A stretch of DNA of 64,000 nucleotides from positions 1,302,001 through 1,366,000 of the forward strand of contig NZ_JABBGC010000002.1 of the NCBI RefSeq assembly GCF_012927205.1. Direction: 5' to 3'. The position numbers and the translations under genes are program-made. This DNA is from Chitinophaga fulva. GTDB taxonomy: Bacteria; Bacteroidota; Bacteroidia; Chitinophagales; Chitinophagaceae. How positions within the stretch are numbered: position 1 is the first letter of the stretch; every line of letters starts with the position of its first letter. This document shows positions 14,179 through 25,100 of the stretch, piece after piece. The notes beneath the pieces are model-generated. The model was given only the letters and a program-made list of their open reading frames with translations. It had not been told where the DNA came from and did no database searches.

Positions 14179-14973
14179 ATGAAACCTGCTTCGCATAAAT
14201 ACACATTATACAATAAGTTATATACTACTGTTCTTTCCGATGTATATAACACCTGCCGGTTTGTATTCCGGTTTTTCGCGGAAGTGTTCCGCCCCCCCTA
14301 CGAATTCAGGGAAATAATCAGACAATGTTACAACGTTGGTCAAAAGTCATTGGCGCTTGTATCGCTGACCGGCTTTATCACGGGGTTTGTATTTACGAAC
14401 CAGTCGCGGCCATCACTGGCGGAATTTGGCGCCACCTCCTGGCTGCCGGGACTTATCTCCATCGCTATCGTCAGGGCGCTGGCGCCGCTGATCACTTCCC
14501 TGATCGTAGCCGGGAAAGTGGGTTCTAATATCGGGGCAGAGTTGGGTTCCATGAAAGTGACGGAACAGATCGAAGCCATGGAAGTATCGGCCACTAATCC
14601 CTTTAAATTCCTGGTTGTAAGCAGAGTGGTGGCTACCACCCTCATGAACCCCCTGCTGGTATTTTATATGGCGTTTGCGGGATTGCTGGGTGCATACATC
14701 AACGTACACCAGCATGAGAACACCAGTTTCGCAGCTTTCTTCCAGCATGGCTTCGCCAGCATTTCCTTCCTCGACATGTTTGCTTCGATCATCAAATCGC
14801 TGGTATATGGTTTTACCATCAGCATCACGGGCTGCTATCAGGGGTATAACGCGGCCAAAGGCACACAGGGCGTAGGTAAGGCTGCTAACGCGGCCGTGGT
14901 TGCTTCTATGTTTCTCATCTTTATCGAAGAAATGATCATTGTACAGATCGTGAATCAACTCAGGCCATCTTAA
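14179..14973 (+). CDS. MlaE family ABC transporter permease
   Basis: 264 aa. The start was set at the internal ATG giving MKPASHKYTLYNK; the longer frame from 14038 overlaps the divergent usp gene and its start region. About five membrane segments are visible (roughly 45-65, 75-95, 140-170, 195-215, 230-255). The MlaE hallmark GSNIGAELGSMKVTEQIEAMEV, the EQIEAL-type coupling motif that contacts the ATPase, is intact. In the family this permease works with an MlaF-like ATPase and an MCE protein to move phospholipids across the envelope and maintain outer-membrane asymmetry. It is the first gene of a three-gene operon. Confidence 0.92.
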   Translation: MKPASHKYTLYNKLYTTVLSDVYNTCRFVFRFFAEVFRPPYEFREIIRQCYNVGQKSLALVSLTGFITGFVFTNQSRPSLAEFGATSWLPGLISIAIVRALAPLITSLIVAGKVGSNIGAELGSMKVTEQIEAMEVSATNPFKFLVVSRVVATTLMNPLLVFYMAFAGLLGAYINVHQHENTSFAAFFQHGFASISFLDMFASIIKSLVYGFTISITGCYQGYNAAKGTQGVGKAANAAVVASMFLIFIEEMIIVQIVNQLRPS

Positions 14974-14984
14974 AGGAACAGATC

Positions 14985-15764
14985 ATGAGAAAATCACCTG
15001 TCGATATAGATAAACAAAATACTGTCATTCATATACGCGGACTGTATAAATCTTTTGACACCGTAGCGGTGCTAACCGGGATGGACCTTGACCTATACAA
15101 AGGGGAAAACGTAGTCGTACTGGGCCGTTCAGGCAGCGGTAAATCTGTATTGATCAAACTCATTGCCGGATTATTAAAACCGGACAGCGGTACCATCTGT
15201 GTAGCCGGTGAAGAAATAGACCAGCTTTCCCCCAGGGCACTGCAGGAATTAAGGCTGAAAATAGGGTTCCTCTATCAGGGCAGTGCACTGTACGACAGCA
15301 TGACGGTGCGTGAAAATCTGGAGTTTCCGCTGGTAAGGAACAGTCCTCATCTTACACATGAAGAAAGGGAAGATACCATTCGTGAAGTGCTGGAAAACGT
15401 GGGATTGTCCCAGTCAATCGATAAAATGCCCTCCGAGTTGTCCGGCGGACAGAAAAAAAGAGTAGGCATCGCACGCACGCTTATCCTTCATCCGGATATC
15501 ATGTTGTATGATGAACCAACAGCTGGGCTGGACCCTGTCACTTCCAGCGACATCAACATGCTGATCAACGAAGTACAGCAGAAATACAGAACGAGTTCAG
15601 TGATTATTACCCACGACCTGACCTGTGCCAAAACAACGGGCGACAGGATAGCATTGATCACAGATGGGAAATTCAGCAGGGAAGGAACTTTTGAGGAAGT
15701 ATTTCAGACAGGTGACGCGGAAGCGAAAAAATTTTATGACTACAATTTTATCATCGACACATGA
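14985..15764 (+). CDS. MlaF-like ABC transporter ATP-binding protein
   Basis: 259 aa ABC ATPase. Walker A is GRSGSGKS (47-54), the Q-loop is at Q98, the signature LSGGQ at 152-156, Walker B IMLYDE at 172-177 and the H-loop ITHD at about 207-210. Sequence features such as LYQGSALYDSMTVRENLEFPL are typical of MlaF-type lipid ATPases. It starts 11 nt after the MlaE gene and overlaps the MCE gene by 4 nt (ATGA), so the three are translationally coupled. The second Met-rich start is not needed; the ATG at 14985 leaves a normal N-terminal extension. Confidence 0.94.
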   Translation: MRKSPVDIDKQNTVIHIRGLYKSFDTVAVLTGMDLDLYKGENVVVLGRSGSGKSVLIKLIAGLLKPDSGTICVAGEEIDQLSPRALQELRLKIGFLYQGSALYDSMTVRENLEFPLVRNSPHLTHEEREDTIREVLENVGLSQSIDKMPSELSGGQKKRVGIARTLILHPDIMLYDEPTAGLDPVTSSDINMLINEVQQKYRTSSVIITHDLTCAKTTGDRIALITDGKFSREGTFEEVFQTGDAEAKKFYDYNFIIDT

Positions 15765-16726
15765 AAGCGGGTAAAAACAAACTGTTGTTTATTGTGAGCA
15801 TCTTTTCGGTACTGGCTATCGTGATACTCGCTGCTGCTATATTGACACTGGGAGAACAACACAAATCATTTGCAAAAAAGTTCCCGGCAAAGACAGTCAT
15901 GACAGATGTGAACGGTCTGAAAGTAGGCGATAACGTGTGGTTTGCCGGCGTAAAGATCGGCATTATCAAAGGCATCGACATCACAGAAGATGGTCAGGTA
16001 TTGGTCACTATGAGCATCGAAACAAAAGCCCGCAAACATATACATCTCGATTCACATACCAAACTCGGTACCGACGGACTAATCGGCAACAAGATCATTA
16101 TGATCTCCGCCGGATCTGCCGCCTCTCCCCTTATTGGCAATAACGGCTATCTGCCGAGCGACGCAGGTGCCGGCGATATGATGGCCATACTGGATTCCGC
16201 CAGTAAAAATTTAGTACAGATCACTCAAAATCTAAAAGATGTCAGTCAACGGATATTGACCGGTAAAGGCACGCTCACCGCGCTGTTAAACGATTCCGTG
16301 ATGGCTGCTAATCTGCAATATACGTTGCAGGATGCCAAAGGCGCCATGGCACAGGTACGCACCGGCAGCGGCAAAGTAATGGACAACCTCTCCTCTTTCT
16401 CCACCCGGCTCAATCGCTCCGGCACGCTGGTCAACAATCTCCTGAGCGATACCACCAGTTATGAAAATATCAGCGAAAGCATCACACAACTAAAAGCTAC
16501 CATGGACACCCTAGTGCTGTTTTCCCGGAACCTGAAAAAGGCCAGTGAGTCGTTGAATAGCCGCCAGGGCGTGACCGGCGTGCTGTTGAATGATGAAGCA
16601 GCGGCTGAACATTTACGCAGCACACTTAACAATCTCGATTCTTCCAGTATCAAGCTCAAAGAAGACCTCGAAGCTGTGCAGCACAACTTCCTGTTCCGTG
16701 GTTACTTTAAAAAGAAAAAGAACTGA
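15761..16726 (+). CDS. MlaD/MCE family substrate-binding protein
   Basis: 321 aa. One N-terminal membrane anchor (about 6-29), then the MCE domain (about 38-118) with LKVGDNVWFAGVKIGIIKGI and the conserved GTDGLIGNKIIMI end. The rest (about 130-321) is a long, mostly helical periplasmic stretch, with SxSLNSRQGVTGVLLNDEAAAEHLR resembling the helical needle of MCE proteins. It would collect lipids for the MlaEF complex. There is no mlaC or mlaB in the window. The start overlaps the ATPase stop (ATGA). The last codons overlap the terminator of the convergent subtilase gene. Confidence 0.93.
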   Translation: MKAGKNKLLFIVSIFSVLAIVILAAAILTLGEQHKSFAKKFPAKTVMTDVNGLKVGDNVWFAGVKIGIIKGIDITEDGQVLVTMSIETKARKHIHLDSHTKLGTDGLIGNKIIMISAGSAASPLIGNNGYLPSDAGAGDMMAILDSASKNLVQITQNLKDVSQRILTGKGTLTALLNDSVMAANLQYTLQDAKGAMAQVRTGSGKVMDNLSSFSTRLNRSGTLVNNLLSDTTSYENISESITQLKATMDTLVLFSRNLKKASESLNSRQGVTGVLLNDEAAAEHLRSTLNNLDSSSIKLKEDLEAVQHNFLFRGYFKKKKN

Positions 16727-16745
16727 TGCCCGAAGGCACCAGTTC
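16709..16745 (-). terminator. terminator of the NRPS/subtilase operon
   Basis: On the minus strand an 11-position stem with one mismatch (16745-16735 with 16730-16720; loop TTCG) is followed by TTTTTCTTTTT. It lies 22 nt beyond the stop of the subtilase gene, and its U-run falls within the last codons of the convergent MlaD gene. Confidence 0.8.
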
Positions 16746-16767
16746 CTATAGCTGACCACTGAACAAA

Positions 16768-18303
16768 TCAGTTTCCTACTGCTTTCTGCGCATCTATCAC
16801 GCCCCAGCCCAGCTGTCCATGCTTGTTGTTATAGAAGCTGGACGCACGGCGCAAACGGGCAACGATGCTATCACGGGAATAAGTGGGGTATTTGCTCCAT
16901 ACCAGTGCGGCGATGCCCGCAGCGCTGGCAGTAGCCACAGAAGAACCACCTACGGTTGATGGTGCATTACCGGTAGCAGCGGTAGTAAGCGGATTTCTGC
17001 CGGTAGTGGATTTTTCCATGATGATATCGAAAGCCACTTCACGGCCGGAGTGACAGTCTTCACAAGGAGAAGTACCGTTGTCTTTCACGCCGGTCACCGC
17101 CTGTACTTCAGGCATAGTAGCCGGATATACCACACCAAGGAAAGGACCGAAAGTAGAGTTGGTCGTACCTGCTGCACAGAACATCAGTTTACCTTTGTTG
17201 TAAGCGTAGCGGATACCATCTGTTACGTGACCGAAGGAAAACAGGGAACCCATGCTCATACTGATGATTTTTATGTTGGCATCATCACCACCGATCACAT
17301 AGGCGTCACCGATACCCTGTACAGATTCAGGGGACAGGATCACCACGTTTTCAGCCGCGTGAACAGTCACCAGGCTGGCGTTGTACGCGATACCGGCGCT
17401 GCTGCCGCTAACACCACGGGGTGCTGCTATCACACCTGCCATTTTGGTACCGTGACCGCAAACATCAGCAGGCGTACCGCCCGGCCAGGTGGCAATTTTA
17501 GTGATGGTACGGCCGGAAGATGCACCCTGGTTGAAGTTGCTGCCGAGATTGTCCTGCGTGGGACTTACGCCGGTGTCAATCAGCATGATCTTGACATTGG
17601 CGCCGGTGGACTGTGTCCACGCCTGTGGAATATTATGATTGACATAGTTCCACGATTGTTTGGCGCCGGGTGTGATATCCGTATAGTCTACACCGGGGAC
17701 CAGGGATGTATTGGCCAGATTGGAATCACAGCCAAAAGTAAGCAAAGAACTTCCGGATGCGCTGCCTGAAGCGGGTTTCACCTGCATATAGCGGGCATAT
17801 CCCACCGGCTCTGCATACCTTACCAGTGCAGAAGCGCGGAGCGCTTTCACCGTAGCAAAGCGGCTGGCTTTTACATAAAATACCGGCAGTTTGGGAGACT
17901 GATAGGTAACCAGGCCTTTTTCCTGTTTAACGTCTCCTTTAAACTGTTCTGTTTCGGTGATCAGGTTTAACACCTGCTGCCGGGCATCCTGCCAGTTGCC
18001 GGCATTAACGTTGATTTTGTCGATCTCCTGGCTAAGTTCGGCAGTGCCGGCGGGCTGGAAGCCTACAGACAGGATGCTGTCGCCCTGTACCAGTGCGCTC
18101 CATACAACGCTGTCATTGACCATTTTCCAGTCAAAGCGACCGGTCTTGTTGAGTTGTTCAAATACCAGTCCATTGATAACAGATTTTGGTACGACGCCTT
18201 CAGTGGCCGAAGGTTGGCCACCCTGCAGGACGGACTCTCCTCTTTTACAGGACATAAACGTGGCGAAGAGCATACAAGCTGCAAATAAATTAACAATTTT
18301 CAT
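16768..18303 (-). CDS. S8 family serine peptidase (subtilase), predicted lipoprotein
   Basis: 511 aa. Residues 1-18 form a signal peptide ending in FMSC; Cys19 is the likely lipidated residue, so it sits in the cell envelope. Residues about 25-190 look like a propeptide/inhibitor region. The catalytic triad is D243 (LIDTG), H284 (CGHGTKMAG) and S455 (GGSSVATA, a variant of GTSMA), with N382 as the probable oxyanion residue. The CEDC pair near 414-417 may be a disulfide. It lies 40 nt downstream of the NRPS thioesterase gene, with no terminator between them, and is followed by a good terminator. Co-transcription suggests a role in product maturation, release or self-protection, but this is inference; it could be a general peptidase. 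Confidence 0.9.
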   Translation of the reverse strand: MKIVNLFAACMLFATFMSCKRGESVLQGGQPSATEGVVPKSVINGLVFEQLNKTGRFDWKMVNDSVVWSALVQGDSILSVGFQPAGTAELSQEIDKINVNAGNWQDARQQVLNLITETEQFKGDVKQEKGLVTYQSPKLPVFYVKASRFATVKALRASALVRYAEPVGYARYMQVKPASGSASGSSLLTFGCDSNLANTSLVPGVDYTDITPGAKQSWNYVNHNIPQAWTQSTGANVKIMLIDTGVSPTQDNLGSNFNQGASSGRTITKIATWPGGTPADVCGHGTKMAGVIAAPRGVSGSSAGIAYNASLVTVHAAENVVILSPESVQGIGDAYVIGGDDANIKIISMSMGSLFSFGHVTDGIRYAYNKGKLMFCAAGTTNSTFGPFLGVVYPATMPEVQAVTGVKDNGTSPCEDCHSGREVAFDIIMEKSTTGRNPLTTAATGNAPSTVGGSSVATASAAGIAALVWSKYPTYSRDSIVARLRRASSFYNNKHGQLGWGVIDAQKAVGN

Positions 18304-18343
18304 GTGAGGATTTGCTTTAATGATGAGGATTTGGGTTTGGGTT

Positions 18344-19180
18344 TTAGATATGATTTAATTGTGTCTTAATGTGTATCGCTACAGTAGCCGCTCCCGTCTC
18401 TTTGGTCATGGAGATGTGATCACCGGGCGCTCGCAGCGCTGTGGAGCGGGTACCAAACGGCGCCCATCCCAGGCTGTCATCGTTATCGGTGACGTTTCTC
18501 TCTTCTGCGCGGATGACTGTCAGGGCCGTATCTGCCTGACCAGCGACGGTATATTGCATAAACAGGCTATGAGTGGCCATATCGAACATGCGCATCACGA
18601 AGCCAAGGTGTTCTTTTTCTTCGGGCACATGTTCTTTCAGGTATTCGAGCACGAATGGAATGACCGCTTTAGGCTCCAGCCCTTCTATGGCTGGTTTCAG
18701 GGCTTTCACCCATTCCGGGTATGGCTTCACAGCGATCTTATATACTTCGAAGGCTTCCAGCAGGGAGTTATAGAGCGTGTCATTGTCCAGCACACTGCGT
18801 GCAGGCGCTACATGTGTGTCCAGGATGAAGAGCGCTTCCACCTTCTCTCCCAGCTGTTCCAGCTGCCGTGTCATTTCGTAGGCCACCTGTCCACCGAGCG
18901 AGTGCCCGATAAGCCGGTAAGGGCCTGCCGGTTGCACAGTCTTCATCCACGCGATGTTTTGGGTAGCGATGGCAGGCACATTGTCCAGCGGTTTTTCGCC
19001 TTCGAAGATGCCCATCATTTGCAGGCCATAGAGCGCGCCAACATCTTCCAGCTCGGCGCCCAATACCGTATAGCCTTCACAGATACCGTTACCACCAGGC
19101 AGGAAAAAGAGCGGTGAAGCCTGCGAACCTTTGTTCAGCGGCAGAATATGCGGATTGCCATCGAAGCCGCCGATCTGTCC
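18344..19180 (-). other. thioesterase domain of NRPS C
   Basis: The alpha/beta-hydrolase domain starts near PLFFLPGGNG. The nucleophile motif is GHSLGG (Ser codon at about 18899-18901), the likely Asp is in FILDTHV, and the His is in APGDHISM near the C-terminus. It would release the finished chain by hydrolysis or cyclisation. Confidence 0.9.
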
Positions 19181-22100
19181 TGCAGCATTGACTCTGGCCA
19201 TAGCGCGCTGGTCCAGCACGTTCGCCAGTTCCGCGATAGTCGGATAATCGAAGATATCGCTGATAGAGATTTCCCCGGCCAGCTGTTTACGGATAACAGC
19301 AATCAGGTGGATGGCCAACAACGAGTTACCACCTGCTTCGAAATAGTTATCATGGATACTCACCTTTTCCATCTCCAGCTGTTCTGTCCAGAAGGCCGCC
19401 AGCGCTTTTTCCGTTGGCGTTGCAGGCGCTACGTACGCATTACCGGAGTGGATGATGGTATCGGGGTCTGGCAGCGCTTTTTTATCCACCTTACCGTTGG
19501 CCGTCATAGGCAGTTTCTCCAGCGGTATCAGGTAAGAAGGCACCATATAATCCGGCAGGCGTTCTCTCAGCCATGCCACCAGTTTATCCTTTTCGAAATC
19601 GCCTTTGGGCACAATGTATCCCAGCAGGCGTTTGTTGCCGTTCTCTCCTGCTTTCGCGATGACCACCGTTTGACTCACCTGCGGATATTGCAGCAGCACG
19701 CTTTCTACTTCTCCCAGCTCAATGCGGAAACCACGGACCTTCACCTGGTCATCCTGGCGACCGAGGTATTCCACGGCACCATCGGCGCGCCAGCGGGCCA
19801 TGTCACCGGTTTTATAGAGACGATCGCCTGGTCTTTTGCCGTATGGATGTGCAATGAAACGTTCAGCCGTCAGTTCCTCCCTGTTGAGATAACCACGCGC
19901 CACCCCATCACCGCCTACATACAGTTCTCCGGCTACGCCTACCGGCACCAGCTGCAACGCAGCGTCCAGGATATAGGCGGTACGGTTATTCAGCGGCATA
20001 CCAATAGGCGTATTGACCGTAAGCCCTTTTTCATGAATAGGATAACTCAGCGAGAAAGTGGTGTTCTCCGTAGGTCCGTAGATGTTACTGATCTTAATGT
20101 CCGGATAAGCTGTCCTGAAACGCACCACATGTTTCTCCGACATTTTCTCACCACCGGTGAGGATAGCCTGCAGATGGGCGAAGACGCTCACATCTGTATC
20201 AACCAGCTGGTTGAACCATCCGGTAGTGATAAACAGTACCGTTACCTCTTTTCCATACAGCTCCTGTTTCAGCACTTCCGTATCCAGCAGGTTGTTTTCA
20301 GGACTGAGCACCAGCCGGCCGCCGTTGAGCAGTGCGCCCCAGTATTCAAAGGTGGTAGCATCGAAGGACAATGAACCGGCCGACAGGATCGCGTCCGTTG
20401 GTTGCAGCGACACATAGTTGGGCTGCATCACGAGGCTGGTCACATTGCGATGCGTCACCAGCACGCCTTTCGGCTTACCGGTAGAACCGGAGGTGTACAT
20501 CACATAAGCGAGGCTGCCCGCTTCCAGCTTGTTTTGAACAGCGCCTTCCTTGTAGGCAGGCAGTATCTTGTATAATTCACCGATGCAGAGATGGGTCATT
20601 TCCGGCCTTTCTGCTGTCAGCCGTGGAACATACGGACTAACGGTGAGGGATATATGACTATTACTTTCCTCCAGCATGAAGGAAATTCTTTCTGCCGGAT
20701 AATCCGGGTCCAGCGGCACATAAGCACCACCAGCCTTCAGGATAGCGAGGATGGCCACCATCATTTCCGGTGAGCGCGGGATACATACCGGTACCATCAT
20801 TTCTTCCTTCACGCCCTGCTGTTGCAGATAAAGCGCCAGCCTGTCGGACCATTCATCCAGTTCCCGATAGGTGATCTTTTCTTCCCTGAACAACACCGCC
20901 ACGTCGTTGGGCCGTTGGCGTGCCTGTGCGGCAAACAGCTGCACGATGGTCTGGTCTTCCGGATAAGCTACCGCTGTATCATTAAAGTCTTCCAGCAGCA
21001 TTTTTTCGTCTGCTGCGTCCAGCAGCGGCAATGCTGCCACCGGTGTCTGCGGCGCCTCTACGATGGCTCCCAGTAAGCGTTTAAACTGCGAGATCATCCG
21101 CTCTATGGTGCTGGCATCGAAAAGGTCCGCGCAGTATTCCACGCTGGCGCCCAGTCCTTCGGGCCCTTCGCGGAACAGTACGGTCAGGTCCAGTTTAGCC
21201 GTGGTATGCTCTGCTCCTTCTTCTGTCATCACCAGTTCACCGAGCTTCAGTTCCGGTACATCGGGCAGGTTCTGTAACACCAGTGCCACCTGGAAGATGG
21301 GGTTGCGGCTAAGGTCCCTGTCTTTGGCCACCACTTCCACTATTTTTTCAAAAGGCACCTCCTGGTGTGCGTAAGCTTCGAGGGTGGTTTGTTTCACCTG
21401 TTGCAGCAGGGTGGCGAACGAAGGGTTGGCGCTCATATCGGCGCGCAGCGACAAGGTATTGATGAAGAACCCGATCAGGCTTTCCAGCTCCTGCCGCGTA
21501 CGACCTGCAATAGGGCTGCCCACGCAGATGTCGTCCTGGCCACTGTAGCGATACAGTAATACCTGGAAGGCGGCCAGCAATGTCATGAAGATGGTGGCGC
21601 CTTCCTGTTTGGCCAGCGCATGCAGCTTGTCCGACAACTCACGGTCCAGTATAAACGTAGTGGTAGCACCACGGTTGCTTTGCACCGCACTACGGGGGTA
21701 ATCCAGTGGTAACTGCAACGCTGCTACGCCGGACAGCTTCTGTTCCCAGTAGCCCAGCTGTTTGGCCAGCGCCTCACCGGAGAGATGTTCCCGTTGCCAG
21801 ATGGCATAATCAGCATACTGGAGTTCCAGCGGCGCCAATTCCGGCTCACGGCCGGCGGCATAGGCTTCATAAAAAGCAGCCAGTTCTTTTACCAGCACAC
21901 CGGTAGACCAGCCATCAGAAGCAATGTGATGCAAGGTGGCCACCAGTATATGTTCTTCCCTGCCCAGCACAATCAGTTGTACGCGGAGCATATGATCAGC
22001 CGACAGATCAAAAGGTTGGGTGATCAGCTCTTCTACAAAGGCGTGCAGGGCGGTTGTATCGTTCCTAAATGAAGGTTCTTCATATATCTCCATGCGCCAG

Positions 22101-25100
22101 CTGTCCTGCGGCATGATCCGTTGCCAGGACTGGCCGTCGCTGGAGCTGATCACGGTACGCAGCACTTCATGACGATTGATGATAGCTTGCGCGGCACGGG
22201 CCAGCGCTTCGCTGTCCAACGGCCCTTTCAGGCGCAACACCGTAGGCAGGTGATAATGCAGACTGCCTTCCACCTGATCAATGAACCACAGCCTTTCCTG
22301 GCTGAAGGACAGCGGGATGTTGGCCGGTCTTTCTTTCCGTTGGAGGTCTGGTGCCTGTACTGTTCCTTTACGGGATTCCAGCAGCGTGGCCAGTCCTCCG
22401 ATGGTAGGATGATCAAATACATCTCCGATGGTCACTTCCAGCTGCAATTGTTTCCTGATGGCGGAGATCAGGCGGATGGCCAATAACGAATGTCCGCCGA
22501 GGGCGAAGAAATCGTCATGCAGCCCTACCTGTTCTACTTCCAGCAGTTTTTCCCAGATGGCTGCCAGTCCCAGTTGCACCGCTGTTACCGGCGCTGCAAA
22601 TTCGGCCGTATCTGCCTGTACCTTCTCCGGATCAGGCAAGGCACGTTTATCAATTTTACCGTTGGCCAGCATGGGGAAGACATCCAGTGGCGTAATCATT
22701 GCAGGCACCATGTAATCGGGCAGTTGCGTACGCAGCTGGTCGAGCACCGCTGCTGCATCGAAGTCGTTTGCCGGCACTACATATCCCAGCAACCGTTTGT
22801 TGCCGGTGTTGTCTTCGCGGGCAATCACCACTGCCTGTATCACGCCGGGGCACTGTTCCAGTACCCTGCCGATTTCGCCAGGCTCTACGCGGTAGCCACG
22901 TATTTTCACCTGATCGTCTATACGTCCGAGGAAGAGAATATTGTCGTCCGGCAGGAGCTTCACGCGGTCGCCGGTGCGGTACAGCCAATCTGCGGGGTTT
23001 GTTGTAAAAGGATCTGCCACAAACCGGTCGGCTGTCAGCGCGTCATTATGCAGATAACCTGCCGCCACGCCTTCACCGCCAATATACAGTTCACCCGGAA
23101 CGCCCACAGGGCATAGCTGTTTTTCCGGGTTAAGCACATAGGCGCGGGTATTGGAGAACGGTTTCCCGACAGGGATAAAGGCGCCGTATTCCGTCTGTGC
23201 GTTCACGATATGCAACAACTTACCGATGGTGGTCTCCGTTGGCCCATAGTGGTTCACCACCACACATTCTGCGTTGGCGGCACGGATAGCTTTCACCACG
23301 CTGTTTTCCAGCGCTTCGCCACCGAAGATCAACAGCTTCGCCGGCAGCAGCAGCTGTTCCGGTTCTGACAGCGCCTTCCAGTGTGAGGGTACTATCTTGA
23401 TACAATCTATCTCATGTCTTTCAAAATAAGACAGCACTTTCTGCGCATCGTTGATGGTGTCTTTGGAGAACAGGTGCAGGGTAGCGCCGATAGACAACGC
23501 CGCGAAGAGCACTGTATTGCCAAGGTCCGTAGCAATGCTGGACAGCAGGCCGAATGAATGACATTCATCTATCGGCAGGTGTGCTCTTAAGCCGGCGATA
23601 TAGTCCGCCAGGTTGTGATGCGTTACTTTCACGCCTTTGGGTGTGCCCGTACTGCCGGAGGTGTAGATCACATAAGCGATTGCAGACGGCGCAGGCAGCT
23701 CCAGCTGGTCTGTTGTCGTATAGCCGTTGATGATACTTTGCTGTTCATCGAGGAAGATGACCTCCAGTCCTTCTACCGCTGGTATAATATCACGATGCTG
23801 GCCGAGGCTTACCATCACGGTAGCCCTGGTATCCTGCAACATGTATTTGATCCTTTCTGCCGGGAAGTCCGGTTCCACGGGCACGTAGGCGCCGCCGGCA
23901 CGCAGGATGCCCATCACGGCCACCAGCATGTCCAGCGAACGGTCCACGCATACCGGTACCAGCACATTGGCCCCGACCCCTTTGCTGCGCAGGTAATGCG
24001 CCAGCGAAGCAGAACGTTGGTCCAGTGCTTTCCAGGTCAGCAGCTGCCCTTCAAAGGCGAGCGCATTGCTGCCGGCATGATGGCGGGCAGCCGCTTCAAA
24101 CCAATGCAGGAATGTCTGCTGCCGTGGGTAGCCGACAGCCTGGCTCAATGCAGCCAGTTGTTGTTGCTGTTCTTCACCGGTCAGCAATGCCAGTTGATCG
24201 ATCTTCTGCTGCGGTGCGGCCACCACTGCTTCCAACAATGTCTCAAAGTGGGCCAGCATTTGCCGGATGGTATCTTCCCGGAAAAGGTCCATCGCATATT
24301 CCACGGCTGCATACAGGTGCCCATCACTGTCTTCCGTCATGGAGAGAATGATGTTAAAGCGTGCAGTCGTGTGGGTGATTTCTTCCGGCGCCAACGTCAG
24401 GTTATGCAGATGGAAGTCCGGTGAGGACGGTGTATTGTCCATCACAAACATCACCTGGAACAACGGTCTTCTGTTGGGGTCGCGGTCTTTTACCACGGCT
24501 TCCACTATTTTTTCAAACGGCACTTCCTGGTGATCGAAGGCATCGAGGGTGGTTTGTTTTACCTGCTGCAGCAGCTCGGTAAAGGCCGGGTTGTTGCCCA
24601 GGTCACTGCGCAGCGCCAGCGTATTGATGAAAAATCCGATCAGGTTTTGTGTTTCCTGTTGTGTTCTGCCAGCGGCGGAAGTACCTACGCTGATATCATC
24701 TTGTCCGCTGTAACGGTGCAACAGCACTTTAAAGGCGGAGAGCAATACCATGTAGAGCGTAGCATCTTGTTGCAACGCCAGTTGCTGCAACTGCCGACCG
24801 AGGGATGGAGACAAGCTAACGCCTATTCTCGCGCCCTTCATACTGATGGTAGATGGTGGCGTAAAATCCGTCGGCAGTTCCAGCGGCGCCACATCGTTCA
24901 TTTTGTTTTTCCACCAGGTCAGTTTGCGGTCCAGCACCTCTGCGGAAAGCTGTGCCCGTTGCCAGATCGCAAAGTCCGCATATTGCAACGGCAGCTCCGG
25001 CAGCTGCGCTTCTCCGCCGCCTGCAAAGGCATTGTACAGCGCCATTACCTCACTGGTAGCAATACCCATGGACCAGCCATCGGCAGCGATGTGGTGAATG

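Noticed and set aside
18304..18343. A separate promoter or terminator between the thioesterase gene and the subtilase gene
   Set aside because: The 40 nt hold only short direct repeats (GAGGATTTG-like), with no hairpin and no convincing -7 element.
19148..20374. Long plus-strand open frames opposite the NRPS genes (also 24530-25807 and 52932-54041)
   Set aside because: They lie antisense to intact NRPS domains and encode His/Arg/Gln-rich text without motifs. They are a by-product of the codon use of the real genes.
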